A DNA stretch of 64,000 bases from Streptomyces gobiensis (GTDB lineage: Bacteria > Actinomycetota > Actinomycetes > Streptomycetales > Streptomycetaceae), in assembly GCF_021216675.1 (NCBI RefSeq), contig NZ_CP086120.1, positions 3,718,501-3,782,500 on the forward strand, written 5' to 3'. Both the position numbers and the translations under genes were made by a program. Positions 45,469 through 54,912 of this stretch are shown piece after piece. The notes beneath the pieces are model-generated. The model saw only the letters and a program-made list of their open reading frames with translations, searched no databases and was not told the DNA's origin. The stretch's first letter is position 1. Each line of letters starts with the position of its first letter.

Positions 45469-46767
45469 GTGACCGAACTCAGTGACAGAGACGGCAGTCA
45501 GCAGGAATTACCACCCCTGGAGCCCGACCAACGCGTCCGCTGGCGCTCCATCGGCCCCGGCCTGGTCGTCGCCGCGACCGGCATCGGCGCCGGTGACCTG
45601 GTCGCCACCCTCATCGCGGGCAGCAAGTTCGGCTACAGCCTGCTGTGGGCCGTAGTCATCGGCTGCGTCATCCGCATCGCCCTCGCCGAAGGCGCCGCCC
45701 GCTGGCATCTGGCCACCGGGCGTACGATCTTCGAGGGCTGGCGCTCCATCGGCCGGTGGACCGGCTACTACTTCGGCGTCTACATCGTCATCTGGGGCTT
45801 CGTCTACGGCGCCACCGCGATGTCCGCCAGCGCGCTGCCGCTGACCGCGCTCTTCCCCGGCTTTGCCGACCTGAAGGTCTGGGGAGTCACGGTCGCCGTA
45901 CTGGGCCTGCTCTTTGTCTGGTTCAACCGCTACGCGGTCGTCGAGCGTGTGATGACGATCCTGGTCGGCGTGATGTTCGTGATCGTCGTCGTACTCGCCG
46001 TGCGTGTCGTGCCCAGCGCGGGCGACGCCGCGGCCGGACTGGTGCCGTCCCTCCCCGACGGCTCACTGCTCTACACCCTCGGCGTGATCGGCGGCGTCGG
46101 CGGCACGATCACCATGGCCGCGTACGGCTACTGGGTCAACGCCAAGGGCTGGTCAACACCGGGCTGGATGAAGATGATGCGGCTCGACAACTCCATGGCG
46201 TACGTCGCCACCGGCATCTTCACCATCGCCATGATCGTTGTCGGTGCCGAGCTGCTGCACGCCACGAACATCACCCTCGCCGAGGGCAGCAAGGGCCTGT
46301 TGGACGTGGGCGACGAACTGGAACGCCGCTTCGACGCCCCCACCGCGAAGCTCTTCCTGATCGGCTTCTTCGCGACGTCCTTCTCCTCCCTGGTCGGCGT
46401 CTGGCACGGCGTGAGCCTGCTCTTCTCCGACTACGTGGCCCATATGCGCCGCGAGGTCACCAGCACGGAAAAGGTCGCCGAGGGCGTACGCGAACGCGCC
46501 CTCCCCTTCCGTGGCTACCTGCTGTGGCTGACCTTCCCGCCGATCGCCCTGCTCTTCCTGGACCGCCCCTTCGGCCTGGTCATCGCCTATGGCGTACTCG
46601 GCTCACTCTTCCTGCCGTTCCTCGCCGGAACCCTGCTGTGGCTGCTCAACCGCGAACAGATCCCCGCCCAGTGGCGCAATGGCTGGCTCAGCAACACGAT
46701 GCTCGCCATCGCGGCGATCCTGTTCGTGGTCCTGTGCGTCGAACAGATCCGTACGCTGCCCTGGTGA
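45469..46767 (+). CDS. Nramp family divalent metal transporter
   Basis: The 432-residue protein has about 11 membrane helices. It begins with a 30-residue charged N-terminus, then GPGLVVAATGIGAGDLVATL, where the usual DPGN motif of Mn/Fe Nramps reads TGIGAGD. The classical second motif MPH is also not seen. It therefore belongs to the divergent Nramp-related group whose substrate is uncertain. GTG 45469 start. The stop codon is the loop of a hairpin. Confidence 0.87.
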   Translation: MTELSDRDGSQQELPPLEPDQRVRWRSIGPGLVVAATGIGAGDLVATLIAGSKFGYSLLWAVVIGCVIRIALAEGAARWHLATGRTIFEGWRSIGRWTGYYFGVYIVIWGFVYGATAMSASALPLTALFPGFADLKVWGVTVAVLGLLFVWFNRYAVVERVMTILVGVMFVIVVVLAVRVVPSAGDAAAGLVPSLPDGSLLYTLGVIGGVGGTITMAAYGYWVNAKGWSTPGWMKMMRLDNSMAYVATGIFTIAMIVVGAELLHATNITLAEGSKGLLDVGDELERRFDAPTAKLFLIGFFATSFSSLVGVWHGVSLLFSDYVAHMRREVTSTEKVAEGVRERALPFRGYLLWLTFPPIALLFLDRPFGLVIAYGVLGSLFLPFLAGTLLWLLNREQIPAQWRNGWLSNTMLAIAAILFVVLCVEQIRTLPW

Positions 46768-46778
46768 CCAGGGCAGCG
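46754..46778. terminator. Hairpin whose loop is the Nramp stop codon
   Basis: CGCTGCCCTGG (46754-46764) and CCAGGGCAGCG (46768-46778) are perfect 11-bp arms; the three loop bases are the TGA stop codon of the Nramp gene. It also serves the convergent gene that ends at 46790. Confidence 0.75.
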
Positions 46779-46789
46779 CATGGAGGTAA

Positions 46790-47371
46790 TCAGTTGTCGG
46801 TCCACCAGTAGCGCAGCTTGTTGTCCGAGTGGTTCCTGTTCTTCTTGTTGCCGATGTCGGCACACCAGGTGACGCGCTTACCACTGGTGTTCTTTGTGTT
46901 GGCACACGCCCGCATGTACCGGTTCTTCACACCGCGGCCGCTGTGCAGGTACCACTTGCTGGTGAGCTTCTGACCGTCCTTCTTGGCGGTCTTGAATCCG
47001 CAGCTCTGCCAGGTCCTGCCCTTGTTGTGGCTGATGTTGACCCAGACCCGGTCCCCCTTCCTGGCCTTGTTGATCCGCCCCACCGACCGGTCGTGGATCT
47101 TGCCGGTGGCCATCAGCAGGCTCCGGCCATAGCGCTTGGTGTAGCCGTCGTTGTACTTGGCCGTGCCCTTGCCCTTGCGGGACACGGTCTCCCAGAAGCC
47201 GGGGCCGTCGTAGCTCTTGTAGACGCAACTCGCCGAGGCGGCTGCGGCCTGCATCCCCTCCGATGCCGACGCTGCCCCGGCTGTCGCAGACCCGGGCGAG
47301 AAGGCCGTCAGCCCCGCCATCATCGCGGCGGCGGCCACCGTCGTCGCTGCGACCGTCATACCTCGCTTCAT
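46790..47371 (-). CDS. Secreted basic hypothetical protein
   Basis: The 193-residue protein has signal peptide MKRGMTVAATTVAAAAMMAG ending near ATAGAASA. The mature part is Lys/Arg-rich with four cysteines (ASCVYK, QSCGFK, RACANT, TWCADI), which could form two disulfides. No enzyme motif is recognised. ATG 47371 follows GGGGGAACC. Convergent with the Nramp gene. Confidence 0.8.
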   Translation of the reverse strand: MKRGMTVAATTVAAAAMMAGLTAFSPGSATAGAASASEGMQAAAASASCVYKSYDGPGFWETVSRKGKGTAKYNDGYTKRYGRSLLMATGKIHDRSVGRINKARKGDRVWVNISHNKGRTWQSCGFKTAKKDGQKLTSKWYLHSGRGVKNRYMRACANTKNTSGKRVTWCADIGNKKNRNHSDNKLRYWWTDN

Positions 47372-47787
47372 GGTTCCCCCGATCCAGACGCACCCCCGTG
47401 ATGCGCTCACCTGCCGAACGTAAGCGGGGTGACTTGGCCCCTCAACAGGGGAGTAAGCAGCTGTTACCCGCATGTTGCCCAATGCGGACCGAATCGTCTC
47501 TTCCGCCGGGCGGCGCCGGGAGCGTGGTCACGGCAGCAGGGGCCTTCAGGGACACAGTGCGCAGGTCTGACTGAGGTGCGCGCCGAACTGATGCCCTGCT
47601 TCGGGGGACGTATGGACTCGTCGGACCCCCGATCTGTGGGTACATCGTGAGTGGCTGTGAGCCGAAGTCTGTTCTCTGGCGTGTAAAGGGTGGATATGGT
47701 GCAGTGGCGGCAACGCAGAGCAAGGCCTGAGGGTGGACCAACGCTGCGGGCCACTGGGGGAACGGCAGTTCTGAACGGGGAAACCAC
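47372..47787. promoter_or_regulatory. Divergent intergenic region upstream of the Tad pilus cluster
   Basis: About 415 bases, lower in GC than the coding DNA around it. It must hold the promoter of the pilus cluster. A TGTAAAGGGTGGATATGG segment near 47680-47698 is a possible promoter core. No gene is supported. Confidence 0.4.
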
Positions 47788-48684
47788 ATGGCTACCGCGA
47801 TAGCAGTCACCAGCGCTGAGCTGGTGCTTCCACCGCCCAACCGGCAGACGCCGACCGCATATGTCCTGACCCCGGCGGGTAAGCAGCCGTTTGATGCGGC
47901 GCTCACCGAGGTGAGGATGCTCCTGGAGCAGCACGAGTACCTGATCGTGCTGTGCCCGTCCCGGACCCCGGTTGCGGTCAGGCAGCGGCTGCATGCCGTC
48001 CGGTCCATCCTCGAGAGCGAACGGATTGCGGTATTCGAGACAGAACTGCCGCCGCTAGGCCTCGGTGTCCTGGCCCGACAGCTGGGCCAGTTGTCCATCG
48101 TTGGCTTCAGCCCCGGGGTCCTCGCCTCCGCGGCACGGCTGCTGTCCCACTACATCTATGCCGGTGCCTTGCTGAACTCGGTAGCCAAGCTCGACCGGGT
48201 CCCGGTCTCTCTCAAGTCACACGCCAAGTCGTGGGTGCCCGGCGTCCAGTTCGGCGTGGTCGCACACCCAGAACCACAGTTGGTCAAGATTGGCGGTGAG
48301 GAGAGCCTGGGGGGTCCCGGCTACGCGACAGTGCTCACCACTGCCAGTGGTCAGCTCACCTCTGACTGGGTCACCGGTACCTTGGCCCGGCAGTGGCGGG
48401 TGCAGGGCCTCGAAGGGGTCGCTCTGCCGCCGGAATCGCCCCGCTGGTGGGGGACGGGAAAGCTGATCGAGTTCGCCGCGCACATTCCGGACATTGGAGT
48501 GCTTTACCAGCTGGTTGGGTCAGTACGCCGAACCCCGTGCCACTGGTGTGGTCTGGAAGTCATCGGAGACCGTTGTGTGTTCTGTGCGGCTCCGATCGTG
48601 CCGTCGTCAGAGAACCAACTGGGCTCAGGTGCCGTCGTCGTCAGTCCCGGGGCTGCGTCACCCGGTCAACGTGGGGAAACGTAG
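47788..48684 (+). CDS. First gene of the Tad cluster: hypothetical protein with C-terminal zinc ribbon
   Basis: The 298-residue protein starts ATG 47788 with GGGG AAACCAC before it. No signal peptide or membrane helix. The N-terminal part (residues about 1-230) is not recognised. The C-terminal CHWCGLEVIGDRCVFC (two CxxC knuckles) forms a zinc ribbon, and the tail is Pro/Ser/Gly-rich. Its place 80 bases before cpaB, same strand, suggests a role in pilus assembly or its control; this is inference. Confidence 0.8.
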   Translation: MATAIAVTSAELVLPPPNRQTPTAYVLTPAGKQPFDAALTEVRMLLEQHEYLIVLCPSRTPVAVRQRLHAVRSILESERIAVFETELPPLGLGVLARQLGQLSIVGFSPGVLASAARLLSHYIYAGALLNSVAKLDRVPVSLKSHAKSWVPGVQFGVVAHPEPQLVKIGGEESLGGPGYATVLTTASGQLTSDWVTGTLARQWRVQGLEGVALPPESPRWWGTGKLIEFAAHIPDIGVLYQLVGSVRRTPCHWCGLEVIGDRCVFCAAPIVPSSENQLGSGAVVVSPGAASPGQRGET

Positions 48685-48766
48685 CGGCCACCGCCGAACC
48701 ATCAATCACAAGCGCCAGATTGTTCACCACTCCTTGTCCACGCCCTGAATGAGGTAGTCCACGATC

Positions 48767-49465
48767 ATGAACTCACGCCAGCGCCGCGGCATCATCTTGC
48801 TGACACTGTCGATATTCCTGGCCTTTGCTGCTTTCGTGGGTGTGCTGTCGGTAGTCAGCGACGTGGAGTCAAAGGTGGGGCCTGAGGTGGCGGCGTATGA
48901 GCTGAGCAAGGACGTTGATGCCTACGCGGCGTTGGACGAGAGCGACGTGACCAAGGTGACCATGCCCAAGCGCTGGCTCTCGGCCAACGCGGTGACCGAC
49001 CCGGAGGAGATCGCTGGCAAGATCGCGGTTAATCCGTTGAAAAAGGGCTCTCTGCTCCAGACGGACATGATGGCGGAGCGTCCCGAACTCAAAGACGGCG
49101 AGCAGGAGATCGCCATCATGATCGACGCCGCCACCGGCGTGGCAGGCAAGATCACCCCTGGGGCGACGGTCAATATCTACGCCACATTCAAGGACAAGAA
49201 AGACAACGAGCTTTCCCGGCTCTTGGTGAACAACGCTCGAGTGATCGATGTCGGGAAACTCACCGCGATCACCAAGGAAGGTGAGAACGAGCGGCGCGAA
49301 TCCGAGGCCGTGCCGATCACGTTCGCCTTGGACACCACCGACACGCACCGGGTGTCGTTCGCAGAGTCTTTCGCGGTCAACGTCCGCCTGGCTCTGGTCG
49401 CACCCGGCAGCGATGCTGTCATCCCGGACGGCGAGCGCGACTACACCCTGAATGGGGACAGGTGA
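48767..49465 (+). CDS. cpaB: Flp pilus assembly protein CpaB-like (SAF domain)
   Basis: The 232-residue protein has an N-terminal membrane helix (RGIILLTLSIFLAFAAFVGVLSVV), an SAF-like domain (residues about 42-110, YAALDESDVTKVTMPKRWL) and an RcpC/CpaB domain (AIMIDAATGVAGKITPGATVNIYATF). In Gram-negative Tad systems this protein associates with the secretin; here there is no outer membrane, so it probably acts at the wall face of the pilus base. Followed 8 bases later by cpaE. Confidence 0.88.
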   Translation: MNSRQRRGIILLTLSIFLAFAAFVGVLSVVSDVESKVGPEVAAYELSKDVDAYAALDESDVTKVTMPKRWLSANAVTDPEEIAGKIAVNPLKKGSLLQTDMMAERPELKDGEQEIAIMIDAATGVAGKITPGATVNIYATFKDKKDNELSRLLVNNARVIDVGKLTAITKEGENERRESEAVPITFALDTTDTHRVSFAESFAVNVRLALVAPGSDAVIPDGERDYTLNGDR

Positions 49466-49473
49466 GGTAGCGG

Positions 49474-50736
49474 ATGGTTACACGCATCCTCCCGGCCGTG
49501 GCGGAGCCCGATGCGGCTCGCTCCATGACTGCTCTGCTGGGCCAGCTGCCGGACGCGGAGCCCGCGCCGCCCGTCGGGGACTCGACCACCCTCGTCGACG
49601 CGCTCGGCCGACTCGCCCAGGAGTCCATCAACGACCTGCCCGAGGTCGTACTGGTACATGAGCGGATCGGCCCTGTGCCCGCGCTTGAACTCATTCGCGA
49701 CATCGCGATGCGTTTTCCCGGGGTGGGCCTGGTCCTGGTCACCGTGGACGCCAGCCAGGCGCTGATCTCGGCGGCTATGGACTCTGGCGCGCGCGGTCTG
49801 GTCTCGCTGCCACTGAGTTACGATCAGCTGTCGGCCCGCGTCCAGGCGGCCGCTTCCTGGGCGGTCGCGGTCCGCGCGCACCTGAGCGACAACCCGCAGT
49901 TCGATGCTGGGCCCGGCGGCACCGTGGTTACCGTCACGGGTGCCAAGGGAGGAACGGGCGCCACCCTCACCTCGGTCCAGCTGGCCCTGGCCGCCTGTGC
50001 CTCCGGGCAGAGCGTCGCCCTGGTCGATATGGACCTGCAGGCCGGAGATGTGGCCTCCTACCTCGACGTCCGTTTCCGTCGCTCCATCGTCGACCTCGCG
50101 AGCATCAGCGACATATCACCGCGGGTGCTCCAGGACGCCGTCTTCGCCCATGAGACAGGGCTCGGGCTGCTGCTCGCGCCCGGCGAGGGGGAGCAGGGCG
50201 AAATGGTGAGTGACCGGGCGGTCCGTCAGATCGTCAGCGCGCTGCGCACCCGCTACCAGGTCGTCATCGTCGACACCGGTACCCATATGAGCGAAGCCAA
50301 TGCGGCTGCCATCGAGATGGCGGATACCGCGGTGCTGCTGACCACCCTGGACGCCGTTTCGGTCCGGGCTGCCAAGCGCATGGTGAAACTGTGGCAGCGG
50401 CTGCAGATCCGCAAGGGTGAGGAGACCCTCGCCGTCGCCAACCGCTACACCCGCAGCTCTGAGATCCAGCCGTCGCTGATCGGCCAGATTGTGGGCTGCC
50501 ACATCGCCAAGACGGCGATCCCGTCAGCCTTCAAAGAGCTGCAAGGCGCTGTGGACGCGGGCCGAATGCAGGACCTTGAGCCCAAGGGCGCAGTGAAGCA
50601 GGCACTCTGGGGGCTGGCCGGAGAGCTCGGTCTGATGACCGGCAAGCCGCTGCCGGACCAGGGGGGCAAGTTGTGGAGCGACCGCGGCGCCATCACCCTC
50701 CGTCGTAGTCGCAGGGGCGGCATCGGGCGGCGGTAG
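49474..50736 (+). CDS. cpaE: CpaE/TadZ-like ParA-family ATPase
   Basis: The 420-residue protein has an N-terminal receiver-like domain (about 1-130, LVTVDASQALISAAMDSGARG) without a clear phospho-Asp, then a MinD/ParA ATPase (about 148-380). The deviant Walker A is GAKGGTGATLT: the signature Lys158 is present but the second lysine is replaced by Ala163, as in atypical TadZ. DMDLQAGDVASYLDV and VVIVDTGTHMSEANAAAIEMAD follow. TadZ proteins place the pilus machine in the cell. The C-terminus is Arg-rich (RRSRRGGIGRR). Confidence 0.9.
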   Translation: MVTRILPAVAEPDAARSMTALLGQLPDAEPAPPVGDSTTLVDALGRLAQESINDLPEVVLVHERIGPVPALELIRDIAMRFPGVGLVLVTVDASQALISAAMDSGARGLVSLPLSYDQLSARVQAAASWAVAVRAHLSDNPQFDAGPGGTVVTVTGAKGGTGATLTSVQLALAACASGQSVALVDMDLQAGDVASYLDVRFRRSIVDLASISDISPRVLQDAVFAHETGLGLLLAPGEGEQGEMVSDRAVRQIVSALRTRYQVVIVDTGTHMSEANAAAIEMADTAVLLTTLDAVSVRAAKRMVKLWQRLQIRKGEETLAVANRYTRSSEIQPSLIGQIVGCHIAKTAIPSAFKELQGAVDAGRMQDLEPKGAVKQALWGLAGELGLMTGKPLPDQGGKLWSDRGAITLRRSRRGGIGRR

Positions 50737-50809
50737 AGCATCACGGATACACGGACACACGGCGGCACGGCACGGCACGGACTAATCGATCCATTGGGGG
50801 AGCTGACCG

Positions 50810-51241
50810 ATGAGGCACCGGATAGCGGATAGCGGGCGGCCCGCTGCGCCGGTCCGTCGCCGATATGACGGCGCCGGTGACGACAGGGGCCAAGCCTCCA
50901 TCGAGTTCCTGGGCATCCTTCCGCTGATCCTGCTCGTACTGGTCATCCTCTGGCAGTGCGCGCTGCTCGGCTACACCTACACCTTGGCGGGGAACTCCGC
51001 GGACAAGGCCGCCCGCAAGGCCGCGGTCACACCCTTGCCGGAGCGACAGGAGGCATGCAGGGACGCCGCCGAGGACACACTTCCGCAGGTCTGGCGAAAG
51101 AACACCCGGGCGTCCTGCGTCGCACGGGATGGAGTGGTGCGGGCCACGGTCAATATGAAGGTTCCGGTGCTCTTCCCGGGCTTCGTCAATTTTCCCTTTA
51201 CGGTTACCGGCACGGCCGGCTCGCCACTGGAGGCCAACTGA
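50810..51241 (+). CDS. TadE-like pseudopilin 1
   Basis: The 143-residue protein has a short N-terminus, then RGQASIEFLGILPLILLVLVILW. The Gly27-Gln28 junction with Glu32 at +5 and Phe33 at +6 is the class III prepilin cleavage pattern of TadE pseudopilins. The C-terminal domain has a Cys pair (EACRDAAED, RASCVARD). Its stop shares one base with the next start (TGATG). Minor pilus component (inferred). Confidence 0.88.
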   Translation: MRHRIADSGRPAAPVRRRYDGAGDDRGQASIEFLGILPLILLVLVILWQCALLGYTYTLAGNSADKAARKAAVTPLPERQEACRDAAEDTLPQVWRKNTRASCVARDGVVRATVNMKVPVLFPGFVNFPFTVTGTAGSPLEAN

Positions 51242-51636
51242 TGCTGCGCTGCACGCTTCTCGAAAGGCACCGCCGACACCTCGCCGACCGTGACCAGCGT
51301 GGCCAGGCGTCCATCGAATTCCTGGGCTTCCTGCCGATTCTGCTGATCTTGGGCTTAGCCGTCCTCCAGCTCGGTATCGGGGCCTACGCCGCCCAGCAGG
51401 CCGGCACCGCGGCCCGTACCGCTGCCCGCACCGCCGTTCATGATGACCCGCAGCTCGCCTACGACGAGGCGGGCCGTCAGTCAATCAGTGGCTGGCTGGC
51501 GGGTAAATCGGACTTCACCCGGACCGGGGACGGCAGCGAGGTGACCGTGACTGCCAAGCTCACCATCCCTTCGGTCATCCCCGGCATCAAAGACTTCGGT
51601 GAGGCGGAGCGCTCCTCCACCATGCCGCTGCGCTGA
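51241..51636 (+). CDS. TadE-like pseudopilin 2 (TTA codon)
   Basis: The 131-residue TadE-like pseudopilin is coupled to the first. It has RGQASIEFLGFLPILLILGLAVLQL, with cleavage after Gly21 and Glu26 at +5. Leu in LILGLAV is a TTA codon (51355-51357), which needs the bldA tRNA. The C-terminal domain has VTVTAKLTIPSVIPG. Likely a minor pilin together with its neighbour. Confidence 0.88.
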   Translation: MLRCTLLERHRRHLADRDQRGQASIEFLGFLPILLILGLAVLQLGIGAYAAQQAGTAARTAARTAVHDDPQLAYDEAGRQSISGWLAGKSDFTRTGDGSEVTVTAKLTIPSVIPGIKDFGEAERSSTMPLR

Positions 51637-51669
51637 CTGAACACCTGGACCGCCAGAGGAGTTTCGGAC

Positions 51670-53007
51670 ATGAGCCTGAGGGCGCGTATCAGCACTCCCG
51701 AGGAGCAGAACTCGGGACGGGAGGACGGCCACCTGGTCGCCACCTACCGGGCCAAGCTGCTCGAGGAGATCGATCTCGCGGAGATGTCCTCGCTCCAGGC
51801 AGCCGAGCGCCGGGCCCGGCTGGAGCGGGTCCTTGGACACATCATCAGCCGCGAGGGTCCCGTCCTGTCCACCCAGGAGCGTGCCTCGCTCATCCGCCGC
51901 GTTGTGGATGAAGCCCTGGGCCTGGGCATCCTCGAACCGCTCCTGGAAGACGCCTCCATCACCGAGATCATGGTCAACGGCCCGGACCACATCTTTGTCG
52001 AGCGCGGCGGCCGGGTTGAGCAACTGCAGATGTGCTTCGCCTCCAACGAGCAGCTGATGCAGACCATCGAGCGCATCGTCTCCACAGTCAACCGCCGGGT
52101 GGATGAGGCCACTCCGATGGTCGACGCCCGTCTCCCCTCGGGCGAGCGGGTCAACGTCATCATTCCGCCGCTTGCCTTGAGCGGCCCCACGCTGACGATC
52201 CGCCGCTTTCCCCGGGCCTTCACTCTCCACGAGATGATCGGGCTCGGCTCGCTCGATGAGCAGATGCTGATGCTGCTGGCCGGTTTTGTCCGGGCCAGGT
52301 TCAACGTCATCGTCTCCGGCGCCACGGGCTCCGGCAAGACCACGCTTCTCAACGCCCTCTCTGGGCTGATCCCGGAGAGGGAGCGCATCATCACCATTGA
52401 GGACTCCGCGGAGCTGCAGCTCCAGCAGAGTCACGTCATTACCCTGGAGTCCCGGCCGCCAAACGTTGAAGGCAAGGGCCAGGTCAGCATCCGCGACCTG
52501 GTCCGCAACTCACTGCGTATGCGTCCCGACCGCATCATCGTCGGTGAGGTCCGGGGCGGTGAAACGCTCGACATGCTGCAGGCCATGTCCACCGGGCATG
52601 ACGGCTCGCTGGCCACCGTCCACGCCAACAACGCCGAAGACGCTCTGATGCGACTGCAGACCCTCGCCTCCATGTCGGAAATCAAGATCCCCTTCGAGGC
52701 GCTCAAGGACCAGATCAACTCCGCCCTGGACGTCGTCGTCCAGCTGACCCGTTTTCCCGACGGCTCCCGTCGCGTCAGTGAGATCGCCATCCTTGATTCG
52801 CACGGCCGGGAGGACTACCGCATCGCGACGGTGTGCCGTTTCAACGCCCAGCCCATGGGGGGCGACCATGTCGTGCACGGCAAGTGGGAGTACCTCCCCA
52901 TTCCACGGCGGGTAGCCGACCGGCTCTATATGGCCGGCGAGCCCGCTCCGCCCGCCTTCGGGGTCGCCCAGCACGCGTCCCAGCTCGCCACCCGGGAGGC
53001 CCTATGA
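51670..53007 (+). CDS. tadA: TadA/CpaF secretion ATPase
   Basis: The 445-residue hexameric ATPase powers pilus assembly. It has [18 protein letters not shown], Walker [11 protein letters not shown] with Lys223, Asp box [11 protein letters not shown], Walker B region [19 protein letters not shown], and the His box [14 protein letters not shown]. Start ATG 51670, ribosome site GAGGAG. Followed by tadB 54 bases later. Confidence 0.95.
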   Translation: MSLRARISTPEEQNSGREDGHLVATYRAKLLEEIDLAEMSSLQAAERRARLERVLGHIISREGPVLSTQERASLIRRVVDEALGLGILEPLLEDASITEIMVNGPDHIFVERGGRVEQLQMCFASNEQLMQTIERIVSTVNRRVDEATPMVDARLPSGERVNVIIPPLALSGPTLTIRRFPRAFTLHEMIGLGSLDEQMLMLLAGFVRARFNVIVSGATGSGKTTLLNALSGLIPERERIITIEDSAELQLQQSHVITLESRPPNVEGKGQVSIRDLVRNSLRMRPDRIIVGEVRGGETLDMLQAMSTGHDGSLATVHANNAEDALMRLQTLASMSEIKIPFEALKDQINSALDVVVQLTRFPDGSRRVSEIAILDSHGREDYRIATVCRFNAQPMGGDHVVHGKWEYLPIPRRVADRLYMAGEPAPPAFGVAQHASQLATREAL

Positions 53008-53061
53008 CGCTCCGCCTCCCTCCTTTCACTCCCAACTCATCAGGTAAAAGGCCCCGTACCC

Positions 53062-54003
53062 ATGGATAATCTCGGCTTGCTCACCATCGGCGTGACGCTC
53101 CTCTCGGGCACGCTCGCCGTCCTCGGTGTGCACATGTACTCCACGGGCAAAGCACAGCGCCAGGCTTTGGTGGACCGGCTCTCGCACACCGGGCAGATAG
53201 CCATCCCCGCCGGCCGTCGCAAGCGCTTCACCGGGGTGGACCGGAAGCTGCGCGGCACCACGTTCGGCAAGAAAATCGAGACGAAAATCGCCACGACCGG
53301 TCTGGACATCACCCCCGGCGAGTTCTGTGTGTACGCGCTCGCGGGCGTCGCCGGGCTCTGGTTTGTCGCGCAGGCGGTCTTCGCCTCCTTCTTCGGCCCG
53401 CTCGCCGCCCTGCTCGGCCTATGGGGAGCCAACGCCTTTCTGAACTGGCAGCGGAACAAGCGGATCGACAAGTTCATCAACCAGCTCCCCGAGCTCTCCC
53501 GCATCCTCGCGAACGCCACTCAGGCCGGTCTGGCCCTGCGCACCGCCATCGGTATGGCCGCTGAGGAGCTGGAAGAGCCGGCGGGTGAGGAGCTGGGACT
53601 GGTCGCCAGCCGGCTCGCGGTCGGCCATTCCATCGATGACGCCCTGGGCGAACTCGCCGAACGGCTGCCATCGCGGGAATTGGTAGTACTCGTGACCACT
53701 CTCGTGCTGTCCAATCGGGCTGGCGGCACGGTCGTCAGCTCTCTGCGGAACCTCACCGAGACGCTGGAGGAGCGTAAGGAGACCCGGCGCGAGGTGAAGA
53801 CCCAGCTTTCCCAGGTGAAGATCACCGGCTTTGTCGTCCCCGCGATGGGCTTGGGCGCCCTGCTCCTGCTGGACCGCGTCATGCCCGGCGCGCTGGACCG
53901 GATGTCCGCCAGCTTTATGGGTCAGGCCGTCATTGTCGCGGCGTTCGCGTTGTACGGCCTCGGGCTGTTCGCTCTACACCGTCTTTCCAAGATCGAAGTC
54001 TGA
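53062..54003 (+). CDS. tadB: TadB-like inner-membrane platform protein
   Basis: The 313-residue T2SF-domain protein has membrane helices at the N-terminus (residues 4-24), the middle (85-125) and the C-terminus (255-305). The cytoplasmic T2SF core has LPELSRILANATQAGLALRTA and LVLSNRAGGTVVSSLRNLTETLEER. It forms the platform on which TadA works, together with TadC. 14 bases before tadC. Confidence 0.93.
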   Translation: MDNLGLLTIGVTLLSGTLAVLGVHMYSTGKAQRQALVDRLSHTGQIAIPAGRRKRFTGVDRKLRGTTFGKKIETKIATTGLDITPGEFCVYALAGVAGLWFVAQAVFASFFGPLAALLGLWGANAFLNWQRNKRIDKFINQLPELSRILANATQAGLALRTAIGMAAEELEEPAGEELGLVASRLAVGHSIDDALGELAERLPSRELVVLVTTLVLSNRAGGTVVSSLRNLTETLEERKETRREVKTQLSQVKITGFVVPAMGLGALLLLDRVMPGALDRMSASFMGQAVIVAAFALYGLGLFALHRLSKIEV

Positions 54004-54017
54004 GAGGAGGTGGGACC

Positions 54018-54905
54018 ATGGGACTTCTGCTCGCATTGACCATCGGCCTCTGCGTCTACTTCGCCTTCTACGGAATCCGGATGTACCGGACCGAGGCCAA
54101 GCTCCCGGGCGACCTCGCCGTTGCCCTGGAAGTCGGCTCCACCCGTACCAGCGCCGCCGGTTCGGCCATCGACCGGATGGGTATGCGCTTCGCTCCCGCC
54201 GTGCTGCGCATGATGGGCCCCAAACGGGTCGACAAGAAGCGTCGCCAGATCGATCTCGCGGGCAACCCTGGCGGTCTCACCATCGACCGCTACGCCGCTC
54301 GCCGGGCTGTCTATGGCTTCATTGGTTTTGGCGGTGCCTTCAACTTCCTCATCCGGGATCAGCTCTTCATCGCGCTGGTCATGGTGGCCTTCGGCCTCTT
54401 CTGGGTTGAGATCAGTATCTTCGCCGCAGTCCGCCAACGGAAAGAACAGATCGAGCGGACCCTCCCTGACTTCCTTGACGTGCTCGCCGTCGTCGTTTCC
54501 GCGGGGCTCAACTTCCGGGAGGCGCTGGAGCGGGTTTCCGAGAAATACCGGGGTCCATGGGCAGACGAACTCAAGATCACGCTGCGCCAGATGGACATGG
54601 GTGTCAGTCGTCGGCAGGCTTTCGAGGAGCTGCGCAGACGGAACGACTCCGAGCAGGTGGCGATGTTCGTCACCGCGTTGCAGCAGGGCGAGGAGCTGGG
54701 CGCCCCGATCGTCGACACCCTGATACAGATCGCCAACGACATGCGCCGGACCGATGCGCAGAATGCCCGCCGCCGAGCCGCCAAAGCCGTGCCCAAGTCC
54801 ACGCTGATCATCACGATGTTCATGGTCCCGGCGACGATGCTTCTGCTCGGTGCGGCCTTCATCTTCGGCTCCGACATCGACTTCGGCAGCACCTTCGGAG
54901 ACTGA
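54018..54905 (+). CDS. tadC: TadC-like inner-membrane platform protein
   Basis: The 295-residue second T2SF platform protein has LPDFLDVLAVVVSAGLNFREALERV and FVTALQQGEELGAPIVDTLIQIANDMR as T2SF signature. Membrane helices lie at both ends and around 95-140. GAGGAGGTGGGACC precedes ATG 54018. Its stop is 7 bases before the kinase start, so kinase and platform genes are coupled. Confidence 0.93.
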   Translation: MGLLLALTIGLCVYFAFYGIRMYRTEAKLPGDLAVALEVGSTRTSAAGSAIDRMGMRFAPAVLRMMGPKRVDKKRRQIDLAGNPGGLTIDRYAARRAVYGFIGFGGAFNFLIRDQLFIALVMVAFGLFWVEISIFAAVRQRKEQIERTLPDFLDVLAVVVSAGLNFREALERVSEKYRGPWADELKITLRQMDMGVSRRQAFEELRRRNDSEQVAMFVTALQQGEELGAPIVDTLIQIANDMRRTDAQNARRRAAKAVPKSTLIITMFMVPATMLLLGAAFIFGSDIDFGSTFGD

Positions 54906-54912
54906 GGTGCCG

